From: Flavobacteriaceae bacterium
GTDB taxonomy: Bacteria > Bacteroidota > Bacteroidia > Flavobacteriales > Flavobacteriaceae
Assembly (NCBI GenBank): GCA_028284005.1
Contig: JANQSO010000015.1
Coordinates: 1 to 64,000, forward strand
Reading direction: 5' to 3'
Length of the DNA stretch: 64,000 nucleotides
Below the pieces are notes generated by a model that searched no databases, had not been told where the DNA came from, and worked only from the letters and a program-made list of their open reading frames with translations. Made by a program: the position numbers and the translations under genes. Shown here in pieces: positions 53,018 to 62,157 of this stretch; positions within the stretch are counted from its first letter, which is position 1; every line of letters starts with the position of its first letter.

Positions 53018-54117
53018 TATTGTAAAAGTAAAACTATAATACTAAGTATTGCAATAATAAAGATCACAAGGAAAAATATTTTCCAGAACGAATAGGGCCG
53101 TTGCCCAGAGAGTGCCCCTGACTGTCCGTTTACAAAAAAATTATAACGCTTTCCTTTAAAACGATAGGCACTTATATATACCGGAAGTAAAATATGTTTA
53201 AAGGTTTCGTTGCTCAGGTTCATGGTAATTGAAGTGATCCTTTGTGTGTCTCCTCCAATGTCTCTTCGAGCCCAGCGGTCGGCTATTTTTCGAGCTTCTT
53301 TATTAGATTCTAAATGACCTTCTTTAAGAGGGATCGTATATTTTTCAGTTACAAATCCTGCCAGGTAACTGCTGTCAAAAGGCTGAAGTTTTTTTAGGTC
53401 CCACCTGGCAATTTTAGATGGGATCACTCCGGATCGCTGTCTTGATGCTTTTATTAAGGTGTCGTCCACAAAACCATTAATTGTACCTGATGCAGGAGAC
53501 CAACGGGTACGGCGTTCTTGTCGGGTGCGGGTGACTGTCTTTCCATTAACGGTTGTGGTATAAGGCACACTTACATAATAGTAATCTCCACGCTGGCCGG
53601 TATAGGTTGCAAATAACTGGGCATCGAATGTCCAAAAAGGTAAATACAGCCCTTTTGTATTCTGTGGATCTATAGCTGCTTTTTTTAAATTATTTGGAGC
53701 GAACCATAATCCGCTAACCCATTTTTTAAAAATAGCGTGCGCCTTTTTTTGATCTATTTGAAAAGGTAACACAGCGCCCGGAAAGATCCAGTCCTCTTTG
53801 TACATATCTTCCACAATAAGCGGCATACTGCAATATACACAGTGTAAGGATTTGTAATGTTCTTCAATATGCTGGTGAGCCCCGCAGTTCTTACAATGCA
53901 ACATGGTGATCTCTTCACTATGCGATTGGGAACCTAACTCATCTAAATAGGGTTTCAGCTCTAATTCTTCAAAACCATTTTCTGAAGGAGTGATTTCCTG
54001 GGTATAACTGCAATATTCACATTTCAATTCGGTAGTTCCGGGAGCATACAATAACTCCGCACCACAGTTAATACAGGGTTTTTTAAGTTCAGATTCTTGT
54101 GGAATGGTCTTTTGCAT
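53017..54117 (-). CDS. double zinc-ribbon membrane protein (YdjG-like)
   Basis: A 366-residue protein. Two zinc ribbons at the N-terminus: CINCGAELLY...CEYC (residues ~15-36) and CKNCGAHQ...CVYC (~74-96). A large soluble beta-rich domain (~110-330) contains GLYLPFWTFDAQ and a Tyr-rich strand (GDYYYVSVPYTTT), and one C-terminal membrane helix ends the protein (FFLVIFIIAILSIIVLLLQ, C-tail anchored). This build, next to an SPFH gene, matches the B. subtilis YdjG/YdjI pair of the PspA envelope-stress module. The paired genes are 48 bases apart on the same strand. No pspA is nearby. Confidence 0.65.
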   Translation of the reverse strand: MQKTIPQESELKKPCINCGAELLYAPGTTELKCEYCSYTQEITPSENGFEELELKPYLDELGSQSHSEEITMLHCKNCGAHQHIEEHYKSLHCVYCSMPLIVEDMYKEDWIFPGAVLPFQIDQKKAHAIFKKWVSGLWFAPNNLKKAAIDPQNTKGLYLPFWTFDAQLFATYTGQRGDYYYVSVPYTTTVNGKTVTRTRQERRTRWSPASGTINGFVDDTLIKASRQRSGVIPSKIARWDLKKLQPFDSSYLAGFVTEKYTIPLKEGHLESNKEARKIADRWARRDIGGDTQRITSITMNLSNETFKHILLPVYISAYRFKGKRYNFFVNGQSGALSGQRPYSFWKIFFLVIFIIAILSIIVLLLQ

Positions 54118-54165
54118 AGTTTCTTTAAAAGAAAAGAGGCGTCCTTTTTTTGAAACGGAAATTCG

Positions 54166-55302
54166 TTATTGTCCTGGTAATGGTGGCGGGGTACTGCCAC
54201 CTAAAAAGGCTTTTAATTCTTCCACTTCGTTCAAGGCCGTCCAATTTTGCATTCCCTGTTTCCAGACAAGAGTATCTTTATTTACTGTTCGGTTAGCAAA
54301 TAAGGCCTTAAGTTGCTCAAAAGTTACGGGGCCGGCCTGTTGTCCGTTCGCAGCATAAAAATATTGTACTGCAACAGGCATTGGGGGAGGCATTGCACCT
54401 GTTTGCTGCATAGGAACCTGTTGTTGTCCGCCCATTTGTGGTTGCATCATTCCACCCATTTGTTGTGCAAGTACAAAGCCCATTCCCATTCCCATTCCGG
54501 CACCGGCAGTTCCACCTTCGTTGGCAGCAGCAGCTTCAATGGCTTTTGCAGTTTTGAATTTGGTTAATTTGTCCAGGTCCAATTTATCAATGCGGCTGTA
54601 TTCAAAGATCTCCTTCTTAAGGTCTTCCGGCATGGAAACGTTTTCGATGAAGAATTTTTCTAGCGAAATACCCACACTTTCAAATTCCGGCTGCATCACT
54701 TCCCGGCATGTTTCGGAAAGCTCTGTAGTATTGGCGGCGTATAGTTCAATAGGTAAATTGGCTTCTCCGACTGTATCTGTAAAACGAGTGGCAATTAAAC
54801 TTTTGAGGTGCTCGTTGATCTCAAAATTGGTAAAATTATTATCGGTTCCTACAATATCTATAATAAATTTTCCCGCATCATTGATCTTAAAAGCGTAGGT
54901 TCCAAAGGCACGGATCTCTACCAACCCGAAACGCTCATCATTTAATGTAATTGGGTTTTTAGTACCCCATTTTTCGTCGGTGAACAAATGTGTATTTACA
55001 AAGTAGACCTCTGCTTTAAAAGGGCTGTCAAAACCATATTTCCAACCTTTTAGAGTAGTGAGTATAGGAAGGTTTTGTGTATTTAATGTATAGGTTCCGG
55101 GCCCAAAGACATCTGCCAGTTGTCCTTCATTTATAAAGACTGCTGTTTGCCCTTCACGGACAATGAGTTTGGCATTGTTTTTAATTTCATTTTGGTAGCG
55201 CTCAAAACGGTGACAAATAGTGTCATCCGTATAGTCCAGCCACTCAATGATATCTATAAATTCGTGACTTAATTTTTCTTTTATTTTATCAAAAATGCCC
55301 AT
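54166..55302 (-). CDS. SPFH-domain protein with C-terminal GYF-like domain (YdjI-like)
   Basis: A 378-residue protein. Residues ~45-260 form an SPFH domain: LIVREGQTAVFINEGQLADVFGPGTYTL, PFKAEVYFVNTHLF, VEIRAFGTYAFKI and VGISLEKFFIENVSMPE. A short low-complexity Gly/Met/Gln/Pro hinge (GMGMGMGFVLAQQMGG) follows. The last ~60 residues form a GYF_2-type module (YFYAANGQQAGPVTFEQLKA, LVWKQGMQNWTAL). SPFH proteins organise membrane patches; GYF_2 modules bind proline-rich segments, so self-association or partner recruitment through the PPPLPGQ tail is possible. No N-terminal membrane helix, as in YdjI. Confidence 0.85.
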   Translation of the reverse strand: MGIFDKIKEKLSHEFIDIIEWLDYTDDTICHRFERYQNEIKNNAKLIVREGQTAVFINEGQLADVFGPGTYTLNTQNLPILTTLKGWKYGFDSPFKAEVYFVNTHLFTDEKWGTKNPITLNDERFGLVEIRAFGTYAFKINDAGKFIIDIVGTDNNFTNFEINEHLKSLIATRFTDTVGEANLPIELYAANTTELSETCREVMQPEFESVGISLEKFFIENVSMPEDLKKEIFEYSRIDKLDLDKLTKFKTAKAIEAAAANEGGTAGAGMGMGMGFVLAQQMGGMMQPQMGGQQQVPMQQTGAMPPPMPVAVQYFYAANGQQAGPVTFEQLKALFANRTVNKDTLVWKQGMQNWTALNEVEELKAFLGGSTPPPLPGQ

Positions 55303-55359
55303 AGGTTTCAGGTTTAAAAGTGTTGAAGTTTAAAGTTATAAAAATTCTTGGAGAAGCAA

Positions 55360-56526
55360 TTAATTGTACTTCACTTTCCGAAGAATCCTAACAGATTCTT
55401 TAAATGATTGGTATACATTTCCGTTAGTTTGTTTCAAAAAATCTTTTGCTTCGTACAATTTATCTTTTGCATTGCTAAAATCGTTGAGGTAACAAACAAG
55501 ATAAGTGGCCGGTAAATTGATAAGGTCTTTTTCTTCAGCAGGAGTTAACGGAACATTTTTCTTCAGTTTTTCAACCAAAGCATTATTAGCGTTGTAGATG
55601 TGGTGCAATGTTTTTTTATTGAATTTAGGAGGCTCAAATATTAGTTTGGAATCGATTTGATGCGATCCGTTTTCCCGAAAGGTTATGGTAAGTTCTTCCA
55701 GCGGATAGTATTTAAATTGGTTGTTTAACCCCAAATGGACATATTCGATAATTTTAAACTCGTCTTCAGAATAAGAAATGCTTACTTCATCGAGAGCAGA
55801 GTAAAACAAGCGTACCTGTTCGTTAATAAGTTCAATATCCACACGTGAGTAATAGGTTTCTCCTTTCACATTTTTTGTATGCCCGGCCCAACATACCACG
55901 AACAATTCTTTGAAAACTTTATAATCGGCTTCCAGGTCACTGTGCCGGTTATTTATAAAATCAATGACCCCGTCCAGTGTAAGTTCAATATTGTTCTTCG
56001 CCTTGTTTTCAATGGCCTGAACAATTTCTGAATTCACATCCTCGATCACGATATCGAAATCCTTGGGCATGGAGATACTACCGTCTCGTAAAAAGATGGA
56101 ACCTCCCCAGTATTTCCATATATTCTTTCGTAGTGATGTAATTTTCCCATTGGGACGAATGGTCACTAAACCTACTACCTTGTCATCTGGTAAGTGCGGG
56201 AACGCCACATTTTCGTACATGATCAACGGAGGATTGGAGAGATAAGCATTCACCAGATTTTGGATCTTGCTATCGTCAAAAAAATCCACCCCCCGAATCT
56301 CGTTGGATTCATCTTCTACTCCAATAACGATATAGGAATTGTTATTTGGATTACTATTGCTTAGAGCACAAATATGTTTTAAGAACTTTGCTTTTCCTTC
56401 TTTATTTCCAAGATCGATCTTTCTTTTTTTATCATAGAAACTACTCTCATCGTTGTAAGCTAACAGGTTTTTAATAAGAAGGCGCTTGTTGATCAAAATA
56501 TATAATTTATTAACGCTTATTGACAA
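55360..56526 (-). CDS. AlbA_2/Schlafen-like putative nucleic-acid-binding protein
   Basis: A 388-residue protein. Residues ~27-160 fit the AlbA_2 (Schlafen AlbA_2-like) domain: NDESSFYDKKRKIDLGNKEG, then FLKHICALSNSNP, SYIVIGVEDESNEIRGVDFFDD and VGLVTIRPNGKI. The middle and C-terminal parts are unrecognised helical sequence (YLVCYLNDFSNAKDKLYEAKDFL). AlbA_2 proteins often act as regulators or in phage defence. Its start overlaps the SDR stop by 17 bases, so it belongs to a transcript with the SDR. No helicase, effector or toxin gene is next to it. Confidence 0.75.
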   Translation of the reverse strand: MSISVNKLYILINKRLLIKNLLAYNDESSFYDKKRKIDLGNKEGKAKFLKHICALSNSNPNNNSYIVIGVEDESNEIRGVDFFDDSKIQNLVNAYLSNPPLIMYENVAFPHLPDDKVVGLVTIRPNGKITSLRKNIWKYWGGSIFLRDGSISMPKDFDIVIEDVNSEIVQAIENKAKNNIELTLDGVIDFINNRHSDLEADYKVFKELFVVCWAGHTKNVKGETYYSRVDIELINEQVRLFYSALDEVSISYSEDEFKIIEYVHLGLNNQFKYYPLEELTITFRENGSHQIDSKLIFEPPKFNKKTLHHIYNANNALVEKLKKNVPLTPAEEKDLINLPATYLVCYLNDFSNAKDKLYEAKDFLKQTNGNVYQSFKESVRILRKVKYN

Positions 56527-57265
56527 TTGTACTGCTTGCCTGATCCAAACACATAACGGTTAGATCTGCTATAGTAACATGTGGAGGGCGGGTCACTGCA
56601 AACCAAATAATATCTGAAATATCTTCAGGTTTGAGCGGAATATACCCTTGATATACTTTTGCAGCACGCTCACCATCCCCTTTAAACCGCACATCACTGA
56701 ATTCGGTTTCGACCAGTCCCGGATTTATGGCACTCACTTTAATTCCTTTACCATTAAGGTCAAGGCGCATTCCCTGATTAATAGCATCGACAGCATGTTT
56801 ACTGGCACAGTAAACATTTCCTTTGGGATACACTTCTTTCCCTGCGGTAGAACCTATATTGATGATATGTCCGGACCTTCTTTCCACCATTTTTGGAAGA
56901 ATGGCCTTGCTTACATAGAGCAGCCCTTTTACATTAATATCGAGCATGGCGTCCCAGTCTTCGGTATTCCCTTCCTGTATAGTGTCAAGACCGTGTGCAT
57001 TACCGGCGTTATTGATAAGAATATCGATTTCCGAAAACTCTTCGGGTAAGTTTTTTATCAATTTAAAAACCATTGCCTTATCACGCACATCAAAGTTTAG
57101 GGTATGAACTTTCGTGAAGCCTTGTAATTCCAATCTAATATCATCTAACCTTTCTTGCCTTCTTCCGCAAAGAATGAGCCTAATCCCATTTTTAGCAAAA
57201 AGCCGGGCAGTGGATCTTCCTATTCCCGAAGTAGCCCCGGTAATTAATGCGGTTTTTTGAATCAT
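56510..57265 (-). CDS. short-chain dehydrogenase/reductase (YdfG-like)
   Basis: A 251-residue classical SDR. TALITGATSGIGRSTARLFA gives the nucleotide loop (with RRQE after the second strand, favouring NADP). ILINNAGNAHG marks the central sheet, and Ser-Tyr-Lys lies in NIGSTAGKEVY, PKGNVYCASKHAVDAI. The C-terminal part resembles YdfG (serine/3-hydroxy acid dehydrogenases). Divergent from moxR across 194 bases. The substrate is uncertain. Confidence 0.9.
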   Translation of the reverse strand: MIQKTALITGATSGIGRSTARLFAKNGIRLILCGRRQERLDDIRLELQGFTKVHTLNFDVRDKAMVFKLIKNLPEEFSEIDILINNAGNAHGLDTIQEGNTEDWDAMLDINVKGLLYVSKAILPKMVERRSGHIINIGSTAGKEVYPKGNVYCASKHAVDAINQGMRLDLNGKGIKVSAINPGLVETEFSDVRFKGDGERAAKVYQGYIPLKPEDISDIIWFAVTRPPHVTIADLTVMCLDQASSTIVNKR

Positions 57266-57410
57266 TTTTATAGATTTTTCTCTGAAATAAAATAAATTTG
57301 CCTCCTCTTTAAAAATAGAAAAACAAGCGACATTAAAGCATCTTAGACGCCCTTATTTTTGTATAATTTTTAACCAATTGTTAACAGGAGTTTTCAGTAT
57401 AAATCTCCAA

Positions 57411-57440
57411 TTTGCGTCGTCGTTACTAAGAATATGTTTA
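57411..57440 (+). promoter_or_regulatory. promoter of the moxR/Bat operon
   Basis: TTTG at 57411-57414, 18-base spacer, TATGTTTA at 57433-57440; leader about 14 bases. A second perfect -7 box, TATTTTTG, is at 57354-57361 without a good -33 and could be an alternative start. Confidence 0.6.
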
Positions 57441-57459
57441 CTTGAAAAGAATCTAGAAT

Positions 57460-58464
57460 ATGGAAGAAACAAAAACAGCCTTGGATATTGGCGAATTAAA
57501 TGAGAAAATTGAAAAAGAAAGTGCTTTTGTCGACATTCTTTCATTAGAAATTAATAAAGTAATTGTTGGGCAAAAACACATGGTGGAGCGACTGCTTATT
57601 GGGCTTTTAGGGCAGGGCCATATCTTGCTGGAAGGAGTACCCGGTTTAGCGAAGACATTAGCTATTAATTCACTATCCAAAGCAGTTCACGGAAGTTTTA
57701 GCCGAATTCAATTTACTCCGGACCTGCTACCGGCAGATGTTGTAGGGACACTTATTTACAATATGAAGCTGAATGATTTCAGCATTAAAAAAGGCCCGAT
57801 CTTTGCCAACTTTGTATTAGCAGACGAGATCAACCGTGCTCCCGCTAAAGTACAATCTGCACTACTGGAAGCAATGCAGGAGAAGCAGGTGACCATTGGA
57901 GAGACGACGTTTACTTTAGATAAGCCCTTTTTAGTGATGGCCACCCAAAACCCCATAGAACAAGAAGGAACTTATCCGTTACCGGAGGCACAAGTAGACC
58001 GTTTTATGCTTAAAACAGTTATAAAATATCCGCAAATTGCCGAAGAGCAACTTATTATCCGTCAAAATTTAAAGGAAGGATTTGAAACCATAAACCCAGT
58101 TGTTACTTTAGACCAGATCAAAAGGGCACAGGCTGCGGTTCGGGAAGTATATATGGACGAGAAAATTGAGAAATACATTCTCGATATCATCTTCGCAACA
58201 CGAACCCCGGAAAATTATCGCCTTGCAGACCTTAAACCATTAATTAGTTTTGGTGCTTCTCCACGTGGAAGTATCAATTTGGCAATGGCATCAAAATGTT
58301 ATGCATTCATTAAAAGACGTGGATATGTAATTCCTGAAGATGTTCGTGCTGTAGTACATGATGTATTGCGCCACAGGATCGGTATAACCTATGAAGCCGA
58401 AGCAGAGAATATCACTTCCGAAGACATCATCAATAAGATTGTAAACGAGATAGAAGTCCCTTAA
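57460..58464 (+). CDS. moxR: MoxR-family AAA+ ATPase
   Basis: A 334-residue cytoplasmic AAA+ chaperone-like ATPase. Walker A is LLEGVPGLAKTLAINSLSKA, Walker B VLADEINRAPAKVQSALLEAM, sensor 1 FLVMATQNPIEQEGTYPLPEAQ with Arg finger DRFML, and sensor 2 GASPRGSINLA. MoxR ATPases act with VWA-domain proteins to mature or assemble partners. It heads the Bat (Bacteroides aerotolerance) operon, which promotes survival under oxygen and envelope stress. Confidence 0.95.
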   Translation: MEETKTALDIGELNEKIEKESAFVDILSLEINKVIVGQKHMVERLLIGLLGQGHILLEGVPGLAKTLAINSLSKAVHGSFSRIQFTPDLLPADVVGTLIYNMKLNDFSIKKGPIFANFVLADEINRAPAKVQSALLEAMQEKQVTIGETTFTLDKPFLVMATQNPIEQEGTYPLPEAQVDRFMLKTVIKYPQIAEEQLIIRQNLKEGFETINPVVTLDQIKRAQAAVREVYMDEKIEKYILDIIFATRTPENYRLADLKPLISFGASPRGSINLAMASKCYAFIKRRGYVIPEDVRAVVHDVLRHRIGITYEAEAENITSEDIINKIVNEIEVP

Positions 58465-58572
58465 TTGGTAAGTAGGATTTGGTTAGGAAGTTAGGTTTTC
58501 AAAAGGTTTAACTACTGCCAAACGTAATAATAACTCCTGCCTGCTGAACACTAACCATTGCATATTAAAGAA

Positions 58573-59436
58573 ATGGATACAAAAGAACTTCTTAAAAAAG
58601 TACGAAAAATAGAGATCAAAACACGGCGCTTAAGTGATCATGTGTTTGGTGGAGAATATCATAGTACTTTTAAAGGACGGGGTATGACGTTTAGTGAAGT
58701 ACGACAATACCAGTTTGGAGATGATGTTAGAAATATCGACTGGAATGTAACTGCCCGTTACAATGAACCATTTGTAAAAGTTTTTGAAGAAGAAAGAGAA
58801 CTCACCATGATGCTAATGGCAGATATTAGTGGTTCGGAATTCTTTGGAACCGATACACAATTCAAAAATGAAATAGTAACGGAGATTGCTGCAACACTTG
58901 CTTTTTCAGCGATGCAGAACAATGATAAAATAGGGCTTATTTTATTTTCAGATGAAATAGAATTGTTCATTCCACCTAAGAAAGGCAAATCACATGTACT
59001 TAGGATCATTCGTGAATTAATAGAATATGAACCCAGAAGTAAAAAGACCAATGTTGCCCAGGCCTTGAAATATCTAACAAATGTGATCAAGAAAAAGGCT
59101 ATTGTCTTTGTCCTTTCAGATTTTATTACGGATGATTACAAAGAGACCTTGAAGATCGTCTCGAAAAAGCATGATGTGACGGGAATTCGTATTTATGACA
59201 AACACGAAGAAAGGATTCCAAACTTGGGAATGGTGGAAATGGAGGATGAGGAAACAGGAGAATTACTTTTGGTAAATACTGCTTCAAAAGGAGTTAGAAA
59301 TGAGTATTATGCGTATTACCGGGAGCGTGTAGATTATTTTGAAGATGCCTTTTTAAAGAGTGGAGCAGGAGCATTAAGCTGTCGCGTAGATGAGAGCTAT
59401 GTTAAAAAGTTGCTGGGATATTTTAAAAGACGATAG
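58573..59436 (+). CDS. DUF58-domain protein of the Bat operon
   Basis: A 287-residue protein; ATG at 58573 is preferred over a TTG five codons earlier because MDTKELLKKVRKIEIKTRRL is the usual family start. GRGMTFSEVRQYQFGDDVRNIDWNVTARYNEPFVK (58678-58782) is the DUF58 signature. A VWA-like half follows, with MLMADISGSEFFG as a MIDAS (DxSxS). No membrane helix. It is the standard partner of MoxR. 108 bases follow moxR without a terminator. Confidence 0.93.
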   Translation: MDTKELLKKVRKIEIKTRRLSDHVFGGEYHSTFKGRGMTFSEVRQYQFGDDVRNIDWNVTARYNEPFVKVFEEERELTMMLMADISGSEFFGTDTQFKNEIVTEIAATLAFSAMQNNDKIGLILFSDEIELFIPPKKGKSHVLRIIRELIEYEPRSKKTNVAQALKYLTNVIKKKAIVFVLSDFITDDYKETLKIVSKKHDVTGIRIYDKHEERIPNLGMVEMEDEETGELLLVNTASKGVRNEYYAYYRERVDYFEDAFLKSGAGALSCRVDESYVKKLLGYFKRR

Positions 59437-59443
59437 ACCTTAA

Positions 59444-61111
59444 ATGATAGAATTCAGAAAAAATAATATTGAGAAATCTTTTCAAATTGCTACATCGTTA
59501 GTAAAAGGAGTTCGGGGTTTTATATTTCTGGGTTTTTTCTTTTTTACATCCTTTGCCTTTTCACAAGTCACATCCGGGATTGATTCTACTCAAATTCTTA
59601 TAGGAGAAGAGCTCAGGTATACAATACAGGTACAGGCAGATACTACAGACCTGGTAGTTTTTCCGGAAGGGCAAACCTTTCTGCCGTTGGAGGTGATCGA
59701 GTCGTATAAAGTAGATACAACCTATGAACAGGCAAAGTATCGTCTTATAAAAAAATACGGATTGACGCAATTTGATTCCGGTTCTTACACGATTCCTTCA
59801 CAAAAAGTATTTATTAATGAGCAACCTTTTGCTACAGATTCTGTTAAGGTAGAAGTACGGGATGTTCCCGTAGATACTACAAAACAAAAAATGTTCGATA
59901 TCAAAAAAGCACTTGAAGTAAAAAGTCCGCCTTTTGATTTTTTAAAACTTTTGTATTGGGTGGTTCCCATTCTCGTGATCCTGGGAATTTTGGGGTATGT
60001 TTTATTTCGAAGAAAAAAAAGAAAAGAAGCAGAAGAGAAACAACTGCCTGCTTATGAGGAAGCTATAGTTGCATTAAAAGAACTGGACGATTCAGACCTG
60101 CTGAAAGAAAACAAATCTAAAGAGTATTATTCTGCCCTTACCGAAATTGTAAAGCGTTACCTGGATCGTGAGGTGGATGCTGCTGCTTTGGAAAGTACAA
60201 GTGATGAGTTGATTGCTCGATTGCAGTTACATAAAGATGCCGGACATTTTGACTTTGATGCTGAAACCATTAAGCATCTTGACCAAATTTTGAAACGAGC
60301 CGATCTGGTAAAATTTGCAAAGATGAGGCAGGAAGTAGGACAAACCGAAGCAGATAGAAATACCATTGAAGAAATTATCAATGAAACTCATGAAGTAATT
60401 CCCGAACCTACCGAAGAAGAATTGCTTCAAAATGAGGAGTACCTTCGACAGCAGCGAAGAAAAAGACGTAACAAACGAATTATAATAGGAATGGTAACAG
60501 GTGTTTTTGCCATACTTATTTCAGGAGGAATTCTAACTGCAACCTACGGCTGGGCCTATGTAAAAGATAATTTAATAGGGCATCCAACTAAAGAGTTATT
60601 GGATGGAAGATGGGTGCGCAGTGAATATGGAATTCCGGCAATTATTTTGGAAACGCCAAAAGTTTTGGTACGTAAGCAGGTAAATTTACCCGAAGAAGCC
60701 AAACAAACCGTGGTTTCTAATGAGATGTTTCAGTATGGAAGCCTTTCAGGACAATTCTATATACTCTTAAACGTATCAACATATGTAGAAGGGGTCGAGT
60801 TGGATTTTGAAGTGGTTTCTGAAAGATTATTGCAATCTTTAGAAGCCGAAGGAGCACTGAATATGATTGTAAAAAGAGAGTCTTTTTCTACTGATGAAGG
60901 AATCGAAGGAGAAAAAGTATATGGAGAATTTGATTACTCGGGATCGTCCAATACCAAAAAGAGTGATAAGCTGGAATATGAAATTTTATTGTTTAAAAAA
61001 GGACAATCACTTCAAATATTAGCTACCTATTATAAAAAGGATGATGCATATGCATTTCAAATAAAAGAAAGAATTATTAATTCAGTAGAACTTGAAGTTA
61101 CAGAAAAATAA
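59444..61111 (+). CDS. BatD-like N-terminal domain plus DUF4381-like membrane protein
   Basis: A 555-residue protein. A membrane/signal segment (~25-42, FIFLGFFFFTSFAFSQ) is followed by a BatD-like beta domain (~43-155: SGIDSTQILIGEELRYTIQV, PSQKVFINEQPF), a helix at ~165-184 (LLYWVVPILVILGILGYVLF), a cytoplasmic helical region (EYYSALTEIVKRYLDREVDAAA, the DUF4381-type motif) and a third helix at ~345-368. A C-terminal domain without strong similarity ends the protein. It takes the slot between DUF58 and batA, where flavobacteria often have a Bat-associated hypothetical. Its stop overlaps the batA start by one base. Confidence 0.7.
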   Translation: MIEFRKNNIEKSFQIATSLVKGVRGFIFLGFFFFTSFAFSQVTSGIDSTQILIGEELRYTIQVQADTTDLVVFPEGQTFLPLEVIESYKVDTTYEQAKYRLIKKYGLTQFDSGSYTIPSQKVFINEQPFATDSVKVEVRDVPVDTTKQKMFDIKKALEVKSPPFDFLKLLYWVVPILVILGILGYVLFRRKKRKEAEEKQLPAYEEAIVALKELDDSDLLKENKSKEYYSALTEIVKRYLDREVDAAALESTSDELIARLQLHKDAGHFDFDAETIKHLDQILKRADLVKFAKMRQEVGQTEADRNTIEEIINETHEVIPEPTEEELLQNEEYLRQQRRKRRNKRIIIGMVTGVFAILISGGILTATYGWAYVKDNLIGHPTKELLDGRWVRSEYGIPAIILETPKVLVRKQVNLPEEAKQTVVSNEMFQYGSLSGQFYILLNVSTYVEGVELDFEVVSERLLQSLEAEGALNMIVKRESFSTDEGIEGEKVYGEFDYSGSSNTKKSDKLEYEILLFKKGQSLQILATYYKKDDAYAFQIKERIINSVELEVTEK

Positions 61112-62115
61112 TGTTTGAAAATTTTGAATTTGTAAATCCACAGGTTTTCTGGTTGTTGTTAGCACTTCCGGTACTCATTCTATGGTACCTGTTGAAGCGT
61201 AAGCAACAGACAGCGGCATTAAAGATTTCGAGTACAAAAGGATTTAGAACAAAGAAGAACTGGTTGGCAAAATTACGACCGCTACTCTTTGCATTTAGGC
61301 TATTTGCATTGGCTGCAATTATTATTGCGATGGCTCGCCCACGTACCGTGGATGAGTCAACCCGTATTAAAACCACAAAAGGGATTGACATTGTAATAGC
61401 GATAGATGTATCTGCCAGTATGCTGGCAAGGGACCTCCGCCCCAACCGATTGGAAGCTTTAAAAATGGTAGCGGCAAGGTTTATAAACGCAAGGCCTAAC
61501 GATAGGATTGGATTAGTTGAATATGCAGGAGAAAGTTTTACAAAAACCCCTTTAACAAGTGATAAAAGTATTGTGCTTTCGTCTTTAAATAGTATAAAAT
61601 ACAACACGATCATTGAAGGAGGAACAGCCATAGGAATGGGTTTGGCTACGTCTGTGAACCGATTAAAGGAAAGTAGGGCAAAGAGTAAAATAATAATTTT
61701 ATTAACAGACGGGGTCAACAATAGTGGCTTTATTGATCCAAAGATCGCCAGTGAACTGGCAGTGGAATTTGGGATCAAGGTATATACTATTGGATTAGGG
61801 ACAAATGGAATGGCACAGTCTCCTATTGGAATTCGCCCCGATGGAAGTTTTCAATACGGAAGTGTACAGGTTGAGATCGATGAAGCTTTATTAAGAGAAA
61901 TTGCCAAGACAACCGGAGGACAGTATTTTAGAGCAACAAGTACTTCGAAACTGGGAGAGATATATGATGAAATAAACAAACTGGAAAAGACCGATATAGA
62001 AGAGTTCAAGTATCGAAATTACGATGAGAAATTTCGCCCTCTGGCACTTTTTGCTTTAGGATTACTGGCACTCGAAATACTTTTGAGATATACTCTTTTT
62101 AGAAGTTTTGTATAA
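61111..62115 (+). CDS. batA: VWA-domain membrane protein BatA
   Basis: A 334-residue inner-membrane protein with two N-terminal helices (FWLLLALPVLILWYLL; LFALAAIIIAMARP), a VWA domain with MIDAS DIVIAIDVSASMLARDL plus TPLTSDKS and ILLTDGVNNSGF, and a C-terminal helix (LALFALGLLALEILLRYTLF). The VWA faces the periplasm in this family. Standard member of the Bat operon. Confidence 0.94.
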   Translation: MFENFEFVNPQVFWLLLALPVLILWYLLKRKQQTAALKISSTKGFRTKKNWLAKLRPLLFAFRLFALAAIIIAMARPRTVDESTRIKTTKGIDIVIAIDVSASMLARDLRPNRLEALKMVAARFINARPNDRIGLVEYAGESFTKTPLTSDKSIVLSSLNSIKYNTIIEGGTAIGMGLATSVNRLKESRAKSKIIILLTDGVNNSGFIDPKIASELAVEFGIKVYTIGLGTNGMAQSPIGIRPDGSFQYGSVQVEIDEALLREIAKTTGGQYFRATSTSKLGEIYDEINKLEKTDIEEFKYRNYDEKFRPLALFALGLLALEILLRYTLFRSFV

Positions 62116-62157
62116 ATAATGAATAAGTAATGAGACCCCGATAAAGGGAAAACAAAT

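Noticed and set aside
55360-56526. AlbA_2 protein as part of a phage-defence island
   Set aside because: Neighbours are an SDR, SPFH and zinc-ribbon genes; no nuclease, helicase, methylase, integrase or att-like repeat is nearby, so no defence system can be supported.
61098-61778. Long open frame (226 codons) antisense to batA
   Set aside because: Shadow of the VWA gene; no independent start context or recognisable product.
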